A stretch of DNA of 64,000 nucleotides from Lithobates sylvaticus (GCA_028564925.1 CM053029.1:190274940-190338939), one strand, 5' to 3'. Shown: positions 11,040 through 21,963, numbered from the stretch's first letter. Program-made: numbers and translations. Notes: a model not told the origin generated them from the sequence alone.

Positions 11040-12574
11040 TTAAAGTGATTGTAAAAAGTATTTTTTTTTTTTTTTTTTTAAATAACAAACATGTAGTACT
11101 TACCTGCTCTGTGCAGTTGGTTTTGCACAGAGCAGCCCGGATCCTCCTCTTTTTGGGTCCCTCTTTGGTGCTCCTGGCCCCTCCCTCCTATCGAGTGCCC
11201 CTACAGTCAGCAGCTTCCTATGGGGACATTGGAGCCGAGTCACAGCTCCATGTTCATTCAGACACGGAGCCCCGATCCGGCCCCTCTCTCTCCTGATTGG
11301 CTGACTGACTTTGATTGACAGCTGTGGGAGCGATGTCCACGAATGTCTAAGCCATCCGGGACATGGAGAGAGTCAGGGCTCAGGTAAGTAATTAGGGGGT
11401 TGCTGGGGTGGCTGCTACACACAAAAGGTTTTTTATATTAATGCATAGAATCAGGGATCAAGTCCTGGGGAAAAAAGTATGGGTACTCCCACCCAAGATC
11501 CACTTCCCCACCAAAAAAAAAAAAATGATACGCTCATATGCACGAACGGTTCAAAAGTGGTATTTTTCATCCAATTTTCGTATTGTGTGTATGAAGCTTA
11601 ACTGTTAGTACATAAAAAAAAACAATCCTCAATAAACATAAATACGGTAATTCTCTGAATAATCGGCATTCATTCAATTGTGCTTCCATGCAAATGTGAA
11701 CATCATGTTCTGATCTTTATTGGGGAATTTTATTTTGTAAAAAAGAGAGTTTACAGTTTTCATTGAACATAGTTTGGATAACACAGGGTTAAACGGAAAG
11801 GTCATAAATGAACTGCACATTATCTGGACAGAATGCTTGGGGAGATAGTGATGTGTTCCTGCTTAGGAGATGTATGTTAGCTTGGGGGGCTGCAAACTCT
11901 GCAGGGCACCAACACACATTTGCTGCTATTCCAACCCTTCACATATTTCCACATAAACTTCCCTCCTGGCATTAAACTTTGCCAGGTATTGTGCTCAGTT
12001 TACCACCCCAAACTGATGTTCCTCCCTCAGCTCACCTCTCTCCCTGCATGTCCTGTGAGCAGAATAGCTGTGCTCCTCCTCTGGGTTCTCTCATCATATG
12101 GCACTGAAGATAGAGGAGGGGGGGATTCAGTGGGACACACAGAGCAAGTATGCAGGAGTCTTGGGGGGGGGGGGGTGAGGAGGCAGAAAATCAGGAGGGG
12201 CTGGCGGGGAGGAGCACATCACGAGAGGTCTGACTAAATACAATCTCTTAGCAGCAGGGACCTGATCTACCCGTCAGCTAGCTGTGATTGACAGGTAGAT
12301 CGAGCGGAAGCTGTCAATGGGCCCCCTACTGGCAATGCCTGAATGGTCAGGTGTGCGGCACTTACTATTGCGAGCTGTGTCAGCAGCTGCTGGTGTAGCA
12401 CCTGCCACACAGCTCGCATACTTCAAAGTCTTGCAGGACACGGCTGCTAATGGGAACCGAGTTCCTGTTGTGGAAAAAGTACAGGAACTCCGTTCCCATG
12501 CGTTCCCTGCAGGACTTGAGCCCTGCATAGAATGCATTAAGATAAAAAACCTTCTGCCTCTACATCTCCTTTAA
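11040..12574. mobile_element. TTAA-flanked non-autonomous element, split by a hAT element
   Basis: The left end is ttaaagtgattgtaaaaagt at 11040 and the right end finishes ...tacatctcctttaa at 12574, with TTAA at both ends (11040-11043, 12571-12574). A 1,074-bp hAT insert (11452-12525) interrupts it. Joining the flanks gives continuous ...aatgcatagaatgcattaag... sequence, itself a small palindrome. Without the insert it is about 450 bp. The right TTAA is also the left TTAA of the next element. Confidence 0.85.
11452..12525. mobile_element. Complete hAT element nested in a TTAA element
   Basis: The ends are cagggatcaagtcctgggg and gcaggacttgagccctg, inverted repeats. A perfect 8-bp target duplication catagaat lies at 11444-11451 and 12526-12533. 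A second copy lies in the opposite orientation at 57952-58957. Near the left end (about 11,570-11,603) both copies carry a piece ending gtgtgtatgaagctta, which resembles one terminus of the M1 MITEs, so that piece was captured before the family spread. I recognise no transposase. The frames at 12274-12574 are overlapping shadows without a domain. Confidence 0.9.
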
Positions 12575-13322
12575 CCACCTGAGATCCGCGCTGTAGCCGT
12601 CATTCGGATCTAAGATGCCGGGACTACGTCTATTGACGTTGTCCAGTTCAGGAGCTGCCTGCGCGCCCCCTAAAGGGTGCGTGCGGCACGCTCTGTGATC
12701 AGCGAGTTTGTGAAACTCGCTGGATCACAGATCCGAGTAAGGGGTCAATCCCGACCCCTTACCACGTGATCAGCTGTCAGCCAATGACAGCTGATCATGT
12801 TATAATATCAGAGCCAGTAATCGGCTTTTTTTCCAAAAAACTAAAAAAAGCCGATCACCGGCGGCAGTGAGAGGGACATCAGTCCCTTTCACTGCAATGT
12901 GCCCAGGGTCCATGGTGCCCACCTGTGCCCTATAAAAGTGCTGCCTACCAGTGCCCACTAGCTCCACCTGTCAGTGCCCACAGTGCCATCTGTCAGTGCC
13001 CACAATGTGCCTTTACAGTGCTGCACATCAGTGTCACCTACCAGTGCTCATTAATGTCTACCAGTGCTCATCAATTTTATAACAAACCATTAAACATGAT
13101 TTATTTTTATTTTTTTCCATCTTTTTTTGTTTGTTTAGCAAAAAATAAAAATCCCAGCTGTGATTAAATACCACCAAAAGAGAGCTCTATTTGTGGGAAA
13201 AAAACTATAACAATTTCATTTGGGTACAGTGTTGTATGACCGCGCAATTGTCATTCAAAGTGTGTCAGCGCCGAAAGCTGAAAATTGGTCTGGGCAGGAG
13301 GGGGGTTTAAGTGCCCAGTAAG
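12571..13322. mobile_element. TTAA-type element (family T2), right end missing
   Basis: It starts at the TTAA shared with the previous element (ttaaccacctgagatccgcg). It contains a degenerate run of cagtgcccac-like units (12900-13080) and the core ccaccaaaagagagctctat. The 3' part (gctgaaaattggtctgggca) matches the end fragment at 61965-62266. The last bases up to the terminal TTAA are missing, and the break is the left edge of the local duplication at 13323. Confidence 0.75.
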
Positions 13323-13631
13323 CAAAATCCGTTTCTTAGCATTCTCATCAACTAACAGCACCAAGATACAGTTGCTTATTACATATTGACATAGCATATT
13401 AATAAGGTTTGTTTTGTTAAATAACGCTGAAAACAAAAAAGATCGGAAGCAATAAAATACAACCACTTACTGACTTAGAAAAAAAATATAAAATAATTGG
13501 CTCAATGTGCAATGCATTTAGTGAAGTCATATTTTTGCCATCTGTTTATAAAATACCGGTATTTGCAAAAAGTTAGCTTTCTATGCTTAATCTTGAATTA
13601 TTATATAGTGTGCTATCCAAAAATTGAAACA
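13323..13631. repeat. Local duplication, copy A (shortened)
   Basis: Nearly identical to 15539-15944 in the same orientation, 2.2 kb away. Shared blocks include ccgtttcttagcattctcat, gatcggaagcaataaaatac and taaaataccggtatttgcaa. Copy A lacks two internal pieces present in copy B (roughly 60 and 45 bp) and has short unrelated filler at one junction. The sequence belongs to no repeat family I recognise and looks low-copy. Confidence 0.85.
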
Positions 13632-13755
13632 CTAAGAATTATGTGGTAAATAACTAGCTGTCCTGTAAATGTTTAGATAAAGTAGTTCAGTAATTACAGA
13701 ATTATGTGGTAAATAACTACTGCTGCAAAGTTTAGATAATGCAGTAATTACCTTA
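13632..13755. repeat. Imperfect tandem doublet, about 60-bp unit
   Basis: agaattatgtggtaaataac occurs at about 13,635 and again at about 13,698. Both are followed by a similar tttagata...cagtaattac stretch. It abuts copy A of the local duplication. Confidence 0.7.
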
Positions 13756-14800
13756 TATTTTCATGCAGTAATTTATCGTGTTGAGCTGGTTGCTAATGAG
13801 AGGGCCGGGAAGCCGACGCGTCCTTAACAATAGATGACTCATCAGCTGTCAGCGGGTTGCCTGCTGACAGCTGAATGCAAAGAAAATATGCCGGAAATTA
13901 AAAATTTGAAAAAACTAACTGTGTGGGGTCCCCCAATGCGTCCCAAGCCCTTCAGCGTTTGGTATGGATTTTAAGGGGAACCCCACGCCAAACAGCATGG
14001 GGTATCCCCCAAAGTCCATACCAGACCCTTATCTGAGATTGCAGAATGGCAGGTCAGGAAAGGGAGGGGAAAAGCAAGTGCTCCCCCCTCCTGAATCATA
14101 TAAGGCCACATGCCCGCAACATGAAGTGGTGCTTTGGGGTGGGGGGCTCTGTCCCCCATCCCAAAGCACCTTGTCCCCATGTTTATGGGGACAAGGACCT
14201 CTTTCCCACAACCCGGGGCGTTGGTTGTAGGGATGTGCAGGCGGAGGTCTTATCGGAATCTGGAAGCCTTCTTTAACAAGGGGGCACCCAGATCCCGGCC
14301 CCCCTGTTATGTAAATCAGTATGGGGTATACATTGTACCCCTACTCATTCACCAAAAAAAAGTGTCAAAAAGAAAAACACACACATAGTTTTTGACAATT
14401 CCTTAAATTAAATATATATTTTTTAAATGTCCCTCGAAGTAGATCCAACATCAATTATGATGCCCGCTGCACCGCGGGACCCAAAAGATAAGAAGAAAAA
14501 AAATCTCCAGCCCTGACGAAGGCTCCTGCCGACTGCCTGCTCCACCATCTGACAGTTCTTAAATAGCTAAGGGTGGAGTCACCCGATGATGTCACCATGT
14601 GGCCCCGCCCCTTGTGACATGGCCCAGCATGCTCGTGGCCGATGACGTTTTTTACTCTCTGTTCTGTTTGTGAATTGGACCTAAGAGCTTGCAGCATGTT
14701 TTTTTTTTCTAAATTTGTTACTTTTTTTTTTGTAAATTTGACTTTTTTTACTGCATGCAATAATTTCCGCAAATGAGTTGCGTGACCGTGGCATCCTCCC
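13756..14800. repeat. Repeat R3, long copy
   Basis: Shares blocks with 53810-54990 in reverse orientation: cagctgtcagcgggttgcct near 13850, the tggtatggattttaagggga block near 13960, and the terminal part with gtgaattggacctaagagct near 14670. Likely an old non-autonomous DNA transposon of about 1 kb. It has no usable frame. The overlapping frames at 13964-14388 come from a GC-rich section and carry no domain. Confidence 0.55.
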
Positions 14801-15538
14801 TTGTGATGGGACAGGCAGGTACACAGTGCTGACCAGCTGTGCTATTTTCCTAGTTTAATACAGCAGCATGACAATTCAGCCTTCCTGGACATCCACTGGA
14901 AACGAATAGGAACCAATCAGATTTTACCGTTTTTTTTAGGGAAACATTAAACAAAATTTGATTTGTATTGCTGTGGGATAAACCTGCAATTTTGTGTTAT
15001 TTTTCTTTTTATTGGATCAGCTCTATAGCTTTTATTGGTAATAAATTATGGATTTAAAGTTTATCCAATTTTATTCAACGTTTTTTTTTTGTTCATCATG
15101 GATAGAGTAGGGATGGTTTTGAATGGGGGTCGGAAATAGGTAAGTTATCTACCCATTGATCACGACCATGTTGGTGCTCAGAAGGTTTTTGAAGAATTGA
15201 CTGGGCCCTGGTCTCCTTAAGGTTTAGAACCAATGCTTTAAACTACTGGATGACATCAACTCTGCAAGCTATGGAAAAATGTGAGCCTGTATTTGCGCTT
15301 GGAGAAATGTAGAACTTGTGTTTGGCCACTCTTCTTCCTCAACACATGGTAGCTAAGAAGGTCTGAATTAGGAATAAAAAATAATTCCTATTAAAGGATA
15401 AGTTCACCTTTTATTATGAGCCTGCAAAGCATTGCAAACGTTTTGAGAAAATGGATTCAAAACTGCTTAAGCTGGGTCACCCTGGACATAAGTCTTCCCA
15501 CACCATGTCATCTCAGAATTAATAAATACTCAGCAAAT
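14801..15538. other. Unassigned sequence
   Basis: No repeat ends and no coding signal. The right border is the start of duplication copy B. Confidence 0.35.
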
Positions 15539-15944
15539 CAAAATCCGTTTCTTAGCATTCTCATCAACTAACAGCACCAAGATACAGTTGCTTATTACAT
15601 ATTGACATAGCATATTAATAAGGTTTGTTTTGACACAACAGTGCGGCTAGCCTTCTTTCTATATTTTGACAGTAAACTCAGAAAATGCATTAAGAAATGC
15701 ACATCAAAAAGATCGGAAGCAATAAAATACAACCACTTACTGACTTAGAAAAAAAATATATATTTCTGCTGCTAATTATTACAAAAAGCTTGTAATATAT
15801 ATCTGCCCTTCAGCTCAATGTGCAATGCATTTAGTGAAGGCATATTTTTGCCATCTGTTTATAAAATACCGGTATTTGCAAAAAGTTAGCTTTCTATGCT
15901 TAATCTTGAATTATTATATAGTGTGCTATCCAAAAATTGAAACA
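15539..15944. repeat. Local duplication, copy B (longer)
   Basis: Longer partner of 13323-13631. It keeps the internal pieces near 15635-15695 and 15770-15815 that copy A lacks, so it is probably closer to the source sequence. No open frame and no terminal repeats. A source that was originally unique is possible. Confidence 0.85.
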
Positions 15945-16422
15945 ATGTAACCATTAAGAGTAAACCCGAGGCCTGTAAAGTAGGGCATATGGAGAGGAAG
16001 AATGTCTAGTCAGAAGTTAACCTCAATGAAAACTGCATTTCAGAACAGTCACTGAAACCAGAGCTATAGTCATGTACAGTATATGCATGGGTTGAGCAAT
16101 AGTCCTTGGCTTGGCCACTAGGGGTCTCCCTGTTTAGGTAAGCACAATATAAATAGAAGCATGGGGAGGACTTAACAGTTCTTGGTGGCAATAGAGAGTA
16201 GTTCCTGTATCCTGTTTTAAGCTCCTGTTTTAAGACCCTTGTGGAAATCCAAGGGCTTGTTTACAAGACCATTGTGGGCACCCCACCCTTCTGGGGAATC
16301 CTGAAATTGCTCCCTACCCCTGAGTGAGCCAGGCCAGGGAAGCTGGAAGAGTATTTGCGAAATACTATGGCTAAGTGGGCAGAGGATAGAATTTCATATA
16401 ACTAAGAAGACTTTCCCATGTA
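15945..16422. other. Unassigned sequence
   Basis: No family recognised. It contains no coding signal and ends at the TTAA of the next element. Confidence 0.35.
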
Positions 16423-17392
16423 TTAACCGCTTGCCGACCAGCCGCCGCAGTTTTACTGCTGCAACATGGCTCGGTTGCGCGAATCGCTGTCATGTTACAT
16501 TGCTTCTTATTGTGGCCACTAGGGGCACGCGCCCACTGCTTGCTCGCTGCTCTCCCCCAGAGCCGATGCGAGTGCCAGACTCCCGCGATCACTTGTGGCG
16601 CGGTGAGAAGTGGGAGCTCTGTGTGAAAGCACAGAACTCCCGCTTCTCTGAGGGGAGAAGAGACAGATCGTGTGTTCATACAAAGTATGAACACCGATTT
16701 ATCTCTTCCCCTAGCAAGTCCCATCCCCGTTCAGTTCTAACATGTAGCAGGGAACACTGTTAACCCCTTGATCGCCCCCTAGTGTTAACCCCTTCACTGC
16801 CAGTGACATTTTTACAATAATCAATGCATTTTTATAGCACTGATCGCTGTATAAATGCCAATGGTCCCAAAAATGTGTCAATATTGTCCGATCGGGTCCG
16901 CCATAATGTCGCAGTCCCGATAAAAATCGCAGATCACCGCCGTTACCAGTAAAAACAATGAAAAAAATGAAAAGTCCCTAAATCGATCCCGTAGTTTGTA
17001 GACACGATAACTTTTGCACAATCAATATATGCCTATTGCGCTTTTTACATTTTTTTAACCAAATATATGTAGAAGAATATATATCAGCCTAAAATGATGA
17101 ATAAATTTGTTTTTTTTTATATATATATTTTTTGGATATGTATTATAGCAGCAAGTAAATGAACATTTTTTTTTTTCTAAATTGGCGCTCATTTTTGTTT
17201 ATAGCACAATAAAATAAAAACTGCAGAGATGATCAAATACCACCAAAAGAAAGCTCTATTTGTGGGAAAAAAAGGACAGCAATTTTGTTTGGGTACAGCG
17301 CGACCACGCAATTGTCAGTGCCGCAGTGCCGTATCGCAAAAAAATGCTCTGGTCATTAAGGGAGTAAAGCCGTCTGGGGCTGAAGTGGTTAA
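16423..17392. mobile_element. Complete TTAA-flanked element (family T1)
   Basis: Left ttaaccgcttgccgaccagc, right gggctgaagtggttaa, with TTAA at 16423-16426 and 17389-17392. The 970 bp include the family core with accaccaaaagaaagctcta near 17240 and a GC-rich left third. Relatives here: 20626-21643, 27301-27891, 55095-56030 and part of 17858-18355. TTAA targets are used by piggyBac and Kolobok elements; I cannot separate these without an autonomous member. Non-coding. Confidence 0.85.
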
Positions 17393-17575
17393 TGGCATCC
17401 CGAACTTCATCTGTATTTGAGTTAGCCCACCCTTTGCAGCTATAACAGCTTCAACTCTTCTGGGAAGGCTGTACACAAGGTTTAGGAGTGTGTCTATGGG
17501 AATGTTTTACCATTCTTCCAGAAGCGCATTTGTAAGGTCAGGCACTGATGCTGGACGAGAAGGCCTGGCTCACAG

Positions 17576-17851
17576 TCAGCGCTCTAATCCATTCCAAAGG
17601 TGCTCTATCGGGTTGAGATCAGGATTCTGTGCAGGCCAGTCAAGTTCCTCCACCCAAAACTCGCTCATCCATGTCAAAAACAGGTAACCGTTAAATGTGG
17701 CACCGGAGGGGGGAAGGAGACACTTTTGAGGGGAATTCTGCTTTAAGCTGTGCTGCATTGATGCATATTGGGAATGGGTTCTTAAAGCAAACTGTACCTT
17801 GTCCACGGAGGGTATAGCAACAGGATCTCCACAGAAACATAATATACTCAT
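17576..17851 (-). pseudogene. Tc1 transposase fragment (C-terminal DDE region)
   Basis: The minus-strand frame reads LTWMSEFWVEELDWPAQNPDLNPIEHLWNGLER, the segment around the last catalytic residue of Tc1 transposases (NPDLNPIEHLW). Only residues at the end of this frame (about 17,576-17,680) are transposase. The N-terminal part of the open frame reads into inserted repeat and is not protein-like. The rest of the antisense gene continues to about 17,400 in decayed form. This is a different Tc1 lineage from the other four copies. Confidence 0.8.
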
Positions 17852-17857
17852 CTTTCC

Positions 17858-18355
17858 TTAACTTCTTGCTGACAGGGAAGGGGTTAACATTAGGGGGTGA
17901 TCAAGGGGTTAAGTGTGTTCCCTCAGCGTGTTCTATCTGTAGCAGGGATGGGCTTACTGAAACATGACAGAGATCACTGTTCCCGATCACAGTTATGTCA
18001 CTAGGCAGAACGGGGAAAAGCCTTGTTTACATAGGCAGTTCCCCATTCTGCCTGTCCTTGCCAGGATCGCGGCAGGCACGTGCACGCTAGGGTTGCCACC
18101 TCATCCCTTTAAACCCGAACACATATTAATTACACAGGTTCTGTGGCTGATTAAGGTGGTAATTAAACTCACTTGGTGCCTTATCTGCATTTAATTAGCC
18201 TCAGAACCGGTGTAATACATATGTGTTCGGGTTTAAAGGGATGAGGTGGCAACTCTAGTGCACGCCCGCTATCCTGATTTTACAAGCTGACGTACAGGTA
18301 CGTCAGTTTGCGCAGGAGAGGCATTCTGCCGAGCGTGAGCTGCTTGGCAAATGTT
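17858..18355. mobile_element. TTAA-type element (T1-like), partial, hosting a MITE
   Basis: It begins ttaacttcttgctgacaggg at the TTAA 17858-17861 and contains the tagtgttaacccctt-type and atgtcactaggcagaacggg blocks also found at 55095-56030. An inverted pair acgtacaggtacgtcag lies near 18290. The right end is not a clean TTAA. Confidence 0.6.
18087..18258. mobile_element. Complete short MITE with long inverted ends
   Basis: The ends ctagggttgccacctcatcc and ggatgaggtggcaactctag are inverted repeats about 40 bp long. A direct repeat tgcacg flanks the element (18081-18086, 18259-18264). It sits inside the T1-like element, which itself lies inside the Tc1 remnant. Non-coding. Confidence 0.8.
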
Positions 18356-18397
18356 GTAGTTCATGTGCGTGTAATGGCAGGTGTCCCAATACTTTTG

Positions 18398-18441
18398 GTA
18401 ATATAGTGTGTGTGTGTGTGTATAATATATATATATATACT
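18398..18441. repeat. (TG)n(TA)n microsatellite
   Basis: A dinucleotide run of tg followed by ta, starting at the terminus of the Tc1 remnant. The tract may have grown from the atatagtg end itself. Confidence 0.85.
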
Positions 18442-19144
18442 ACTATAGGCCCTTTTTTTCCAACGCAATAGTTCAACTACGAATATTATAGGCAAATCCT
18501 GTTTTACATCTGTGGATAAGGATGTGTATTTCACTTTATGTGAAACAGCTGTAGGAATCAGTTCTCTGAGTTTCAGCCCAATTAGTTTCTTTGAAAAAGC
18601 CAATTGCTGTTTTTCTTTCTTTTTCCTAAACCCATCCGTTTGTAAATTTTGACCTCTACCTGTGGCACTCATAATGAATCTTTATTTTTAAAGAGCATCC
18701 AAACTGATACCATATAACGTTGTTTTCAATCAACACAAGACTTCCTCTCTAAATGTATGTTCATCATGTTCAAACAAATAACGCCGGCCAGCCTGTATGA
18801 CAATCTGAGATATTTTGAGCTGTTTGTTAGTGGACCTCAAAGGGTGCATTCAGGTGGTGTAGTCTTTAGTATTTCACACATTATTGTGCATTGAATTACA
18901 GCGGCTCATTAATTTGGAATGGGCAGCAAATGTACTCCAATGCATATTTTTTAAGAAAATGTGGTATTTTCTACGATGTATCTCACCACAACATACAGAT
19001 GGTTCCCAAATGTGGGTTGTAGTGTACTAAAAGTCCAGCTCGTTGGTATTTAGGTGTACTGAGATGCCATTTAGGGCAAACCACTCCATTGCCAGAACTA
19101 TAGACGTACCTTTCCTTCACAAAGCCACTGCTCCATCTAACAAA
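18442..19144. other. Unassigned, low-copy-looking sequence
   Basis: 18830-18930 has balanced composition with gcattgaattacagcggctc and cattaatttggaatgggc, the look of a conserved noncoding element. No terminal repeats. The 103-codon minus-strand frame at 18361-18672 has no recognisable domain. Confidence 0.35.
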
Positions 19145-19449
19145 ATCCCAGATAGCAAGGATAACTTGCCACAAATTTGTGACAGTGTTGAACTGATAAC
19201 TTGTTAACTTGCTGCACATTTTCTCTGGAAAGTTGTACACTTGAAGCACAAGTTTTAGTTGACACTTTTCCAATTTGTAGCAAATTTGCGTGGCAAGTCT
19301 CTAGCAAGAGCAATGTTGCAGTGGTGAGTCTACAGCAAGAGCTCTGCAAGTCACAGTGACCCCTGTGGTGGGATGACTATAGCACAACATAACTGAACCA
19401 TAACTTGCAGAAGACTTGCTGAATGTTTGCAAAGAAAGTTGATCTGGAG

Positions 19450-20300
19450 CAGGGGCGGATCAAGGGGGGGCAACTGGGCAATTGCCCCCACCGAGAATGT
19501 GGGTGAGTGAGTGGGCGTCTCCACGGGTGAGAGAGCGGGTGGCTCTGCGGATGAGAGAGCGGGCTGGCCGAGTGCGGATGAGCAGTTGTACGACTCAGTG
19601 TGGGAGCGGGCTGCTGGCCAATCAGAGAGCCGATGGGCGGGGGAGCAAAGAGATGACATCATCTCTCAACACCCGCCCTGCATCCCTGCAGTTCCGCCCT
19701 CACTGTGCAGGCAGCCGCGGGCAACAGAGAAATTACATCATCTCTCTGCTGCCTGACTGGTAATCTGCTGCCTGACTCTGGGACACAGCAAGAGACCACC
19801 TTAGCAGGAAAGTGACAGAGCAAGTGACAATCCGCAACATGTGGCAGGTGACTTGGCAAGTGACAATCCGCATCTGGGCGCATGTGACAAGTGACAATCG
19901 GGAACGTGTGGCAGGTGATGTGGCAAGTGACAATCCGCAACATGTGGCAGGTGACGTGGCAAGTGACAATCTGCAACATGTGACAGGTGACGTGGCAAGG
20001 GACAATCTGCATCTGGTGGCAGGCGACGTGGCAAGGGACAATCTGCATCTGGTGGCAGGCGACGTGGCAAGTGACACGCTCAGGGCTCCCACTGATTCTG
20101 CATTGTGGTGTGTTGAACTAATTAATTTTATATAACAATGTAATAATATAAATAATGCTCTTCAATCATTCTGACACCATAACAACCATGGTGCTGTGCT
20201 GATTGAAGCACCGACACCAGCTATTTCCCCAATAAATTGCCCCCAAAAAAACATTTTCTGGCAGTGCCTCTCCCGAGACTAGACTCTGGATCTGCTCCTG
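19450..20300. mobile_element. Complete non-autonomous hAT element carrying a minisatellite
   Basis: The ends caggggcggatcaagg and ctggatctgctcctg are imperfect inverted repeats. A perfect 8-bp target duplication atctggag lies at 19442-19449 and 20301-20308. The right part holds a 36-bp minisatellite (19813-20072). The frames on both strands between 19482 and 20135 come from repetitive sequence and have no domain. Confidence 0.9.
19813..20072. repeat. Minisatellite, 36-bp unit, about 7 copies
   Basis: The unit begins gtgacaatccgcaacatgtg and ends gtgacgtggcaa. Because 36 is a multiple of 3, all frames stay open if one unit is open, which explains the overlapping 89-129 codon frames. It lies inside the hAT at 19450-20300. 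Confidence 0.85.
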
Positions 20301-20423
20301 ATCTGGAGCCATGCAATGCGGACTTGCTGCAATTGTGCAACATGCTTGTGAAGCCTGGGAAGTCTAGCAATAGCTGAGCAAGTCATTTTCAGACTTGCAG
20401 CTCAATTGCTTGCTATCTGGGAT

Positions 20424-20625
20424 GGGCCAAAAGAGATATCTGGTACTTCCAAGTATGGTAGTGCATGTGACTCATACCCATATGACAGCACTGGGCCTAT
20501 CAAGGTGGTCACAGGGGAGTTCATAGCTCTGTTTTACCTATGATTCCAGTGACGTGTAGCTAACAAAAGACTTGCATTCAAAAGGTCTGCATTAAAGTGT
20601 AAGGCAAGTCAAAATCTAACTAAGC
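20424..20625. other. Unassigned flank
   Basis: Short host sequence between the MITE and the next TTAA element. Nothing recognised. Confidence 0.35.
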
Positions 20626-21643
20626 TTAACCCCTTCAATACCCGCGTATAGTCATATGACGCCCACAAGGTGGATCTACCATCCTGGGTGGGCGTCATAT
20701 GACGTCCTCGGATTCCCGGCCGCCTGGGGGGCGCGCGCGCGCGCCGCCGGCGGCGCCCGCGCGCGCCATCGCTCGGGACCCGGTGCGAGTGCCCGGCGGC
20801 CGCGATGTCCGCCGGGCACCCGCGATTGCCCGTTAAAACAACGGGACCGGGCGGGACCGTGGAGCTTTGTGTGTAAAAACACCGCCCCACGTCCTGTCAG
20901 CGGGGAGGAGACCGATCATGTGATCCCAGTACAGAGGATCACATGATCGGTCTCCTCCCCTTAAGTCCCCTCCCCCTACAGTTAGAATCACTCCTATTAG
21001 GGACACACATTAACCCCTCCAGCGCCCTCTAGTGTTAACCCCTTCCCTGACAGTCACATTTACACAGTAATCATTGCAATTTTATAGCAACGATCGCTGT
21101 GTAAATGTGAATGGTTCCAAAAATGTGTCAAAAGTGTCCGAAGTGTCCGCCGCAATGTCGCAGTCACGAAAAAAAATCGCAAATCGCCGCCATTACTAGT
21201 AAAAAAAAAAAAAAAAAAAATTCAATAAATCTATCCCCTATTTTGTAGACGCTATAACTTTTGCGCAAACCGATCAATATACGCTTATTGCGATTTTTTT
21301 TACCAAAAATATGTAGAAGAATACGTATCGGCCTAAACTGAGGAAAAAAATGTTTTTTTTTTTTTAAAAAATGGGATATTTATTATAGCAAAAAGTAAAA
21401 AATATTGTGTTTTTTTTCAAAATTGTCGCTCTTCTTTTGTTTATAGCGCAAAAAATAAAAACCGCAGGGGCGATCAAATACCACCAAAAGAAAGCTCTAT
21501 TTGTGGGAAAAAAAGGACGTCAATTTTGTTTGGGTGTAACGTCGCACGACCGCGCAATTGTTAGTTAAAGCGACGCAGTGCCGAATCGCAAAAAGTGCTC
21601 TGGTAAGGAAGGGTGTTTAAAAGCCCTGTATTGAAGCGGTTAA
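20626..21643. mobile_element. Complete TTAA-flanked element (family T1)
   Basis: TTAA at 20626-20629 and 21640-21643; right end attgaagcggttaa. It begins with an inverted pair around catatgacgcccac / gggcgtcatatgacg (20652-20702), then an extremely GC-rich stretch with alternating cg (about 20,728-20,766, possible Z-DNA). The family core accaccaaaagaaagctcta is near 21,480. Its right TTAA is also the left TTAA of the next element. Confidence 0.85.
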
Positions 21644-21963
21644 AGCAGTGTTCCACCCAAAAACAAAAAAATTAAACGCCAGCAGCTACACATACTGCAG
21701 CTGCTGGCTTTTAACAATAGGACACTTGCCTGTCCTGGAGTCCAGCAATGTCAGCACTGCAGCTGATGTTTCCATCAGCTGTCGGGTGCTGCCACAGCCA
21801 TTGCGGGTAAGGGTCCGCGGCCCAGACTCCCGGAAGTGGGAACAAGATACCTGTCAAAGACAGGCATCCCCCCCCCCCCCCCGAAAGGTGCCAATTGTGG
21901 CACCAGAGGGGGAGAGGAGACAAATTAGCAGAAGTTCCACTTTTGGGTGGAACTCCCCTTTAA
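21640..21963. mobile_element. Complete TTAA-flanked element (family T4)
   Basis: Left ttaaagcagtgttccaccc, right gggtggaactcccctttaa: inverted repeats with TTAA at 21640-21643 and 21960-21963. It resembles 22553-22898 and 57145-57430, which share the ccaccc/aagtggaacttccgc ends and the ttggcacctttca block. A 16-base C run lies near 21,870. Non-coding. Confidence 0.8.

Larger units (their letters stand above)
17393..18409 (-). mobile_element. Tc1 remnant with nested TTAA elements and a MITE
   Basis: 17393-17690 matches the antisense of a Tc1 transposase gene (agctataacagcttcaactc, gggttgagatcaggattctg). The Tc1 terminus (gtgtcccaatacttttggta then atatagtg) appears at 18379-18409. Between them lie a T4-like fragment (about 17,690-17,857), a T1-type element (from the TTAA at 17858 to about 18355) and, inside that, a MITE at 18087-18258. 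The left end of the Tc1 is missing: the T1 element at 16423-17392 lies directly against the break. Confidence 0.8.
19145..20423. mobile_element. MITE with atcccagatagcaag ends, split by a hAT element
   Basis: The ends atcccagatagcaag and cttgctatctgggat are inverted repeats (19145 and 20423). The interior is rich in aacttgc/gcaagt words. A hAT element (19450-20300) interrupts it. The pieces join cleanly at ...gatctggag and ccatgcaatg. Without the insert it is about 420 bp. Confidence 0.8.

Noticed and set aside
19659-20135. Repetitive 89-129 codon frames
   Set aside because: A 36-bp repeat unit keeps all frames open; no domain and no conserved start.
20690-20830. CpG island of a host promoter
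   Set aside because: The GC-rich stretch is an internal part of a TTAA transposon family with intact ends.
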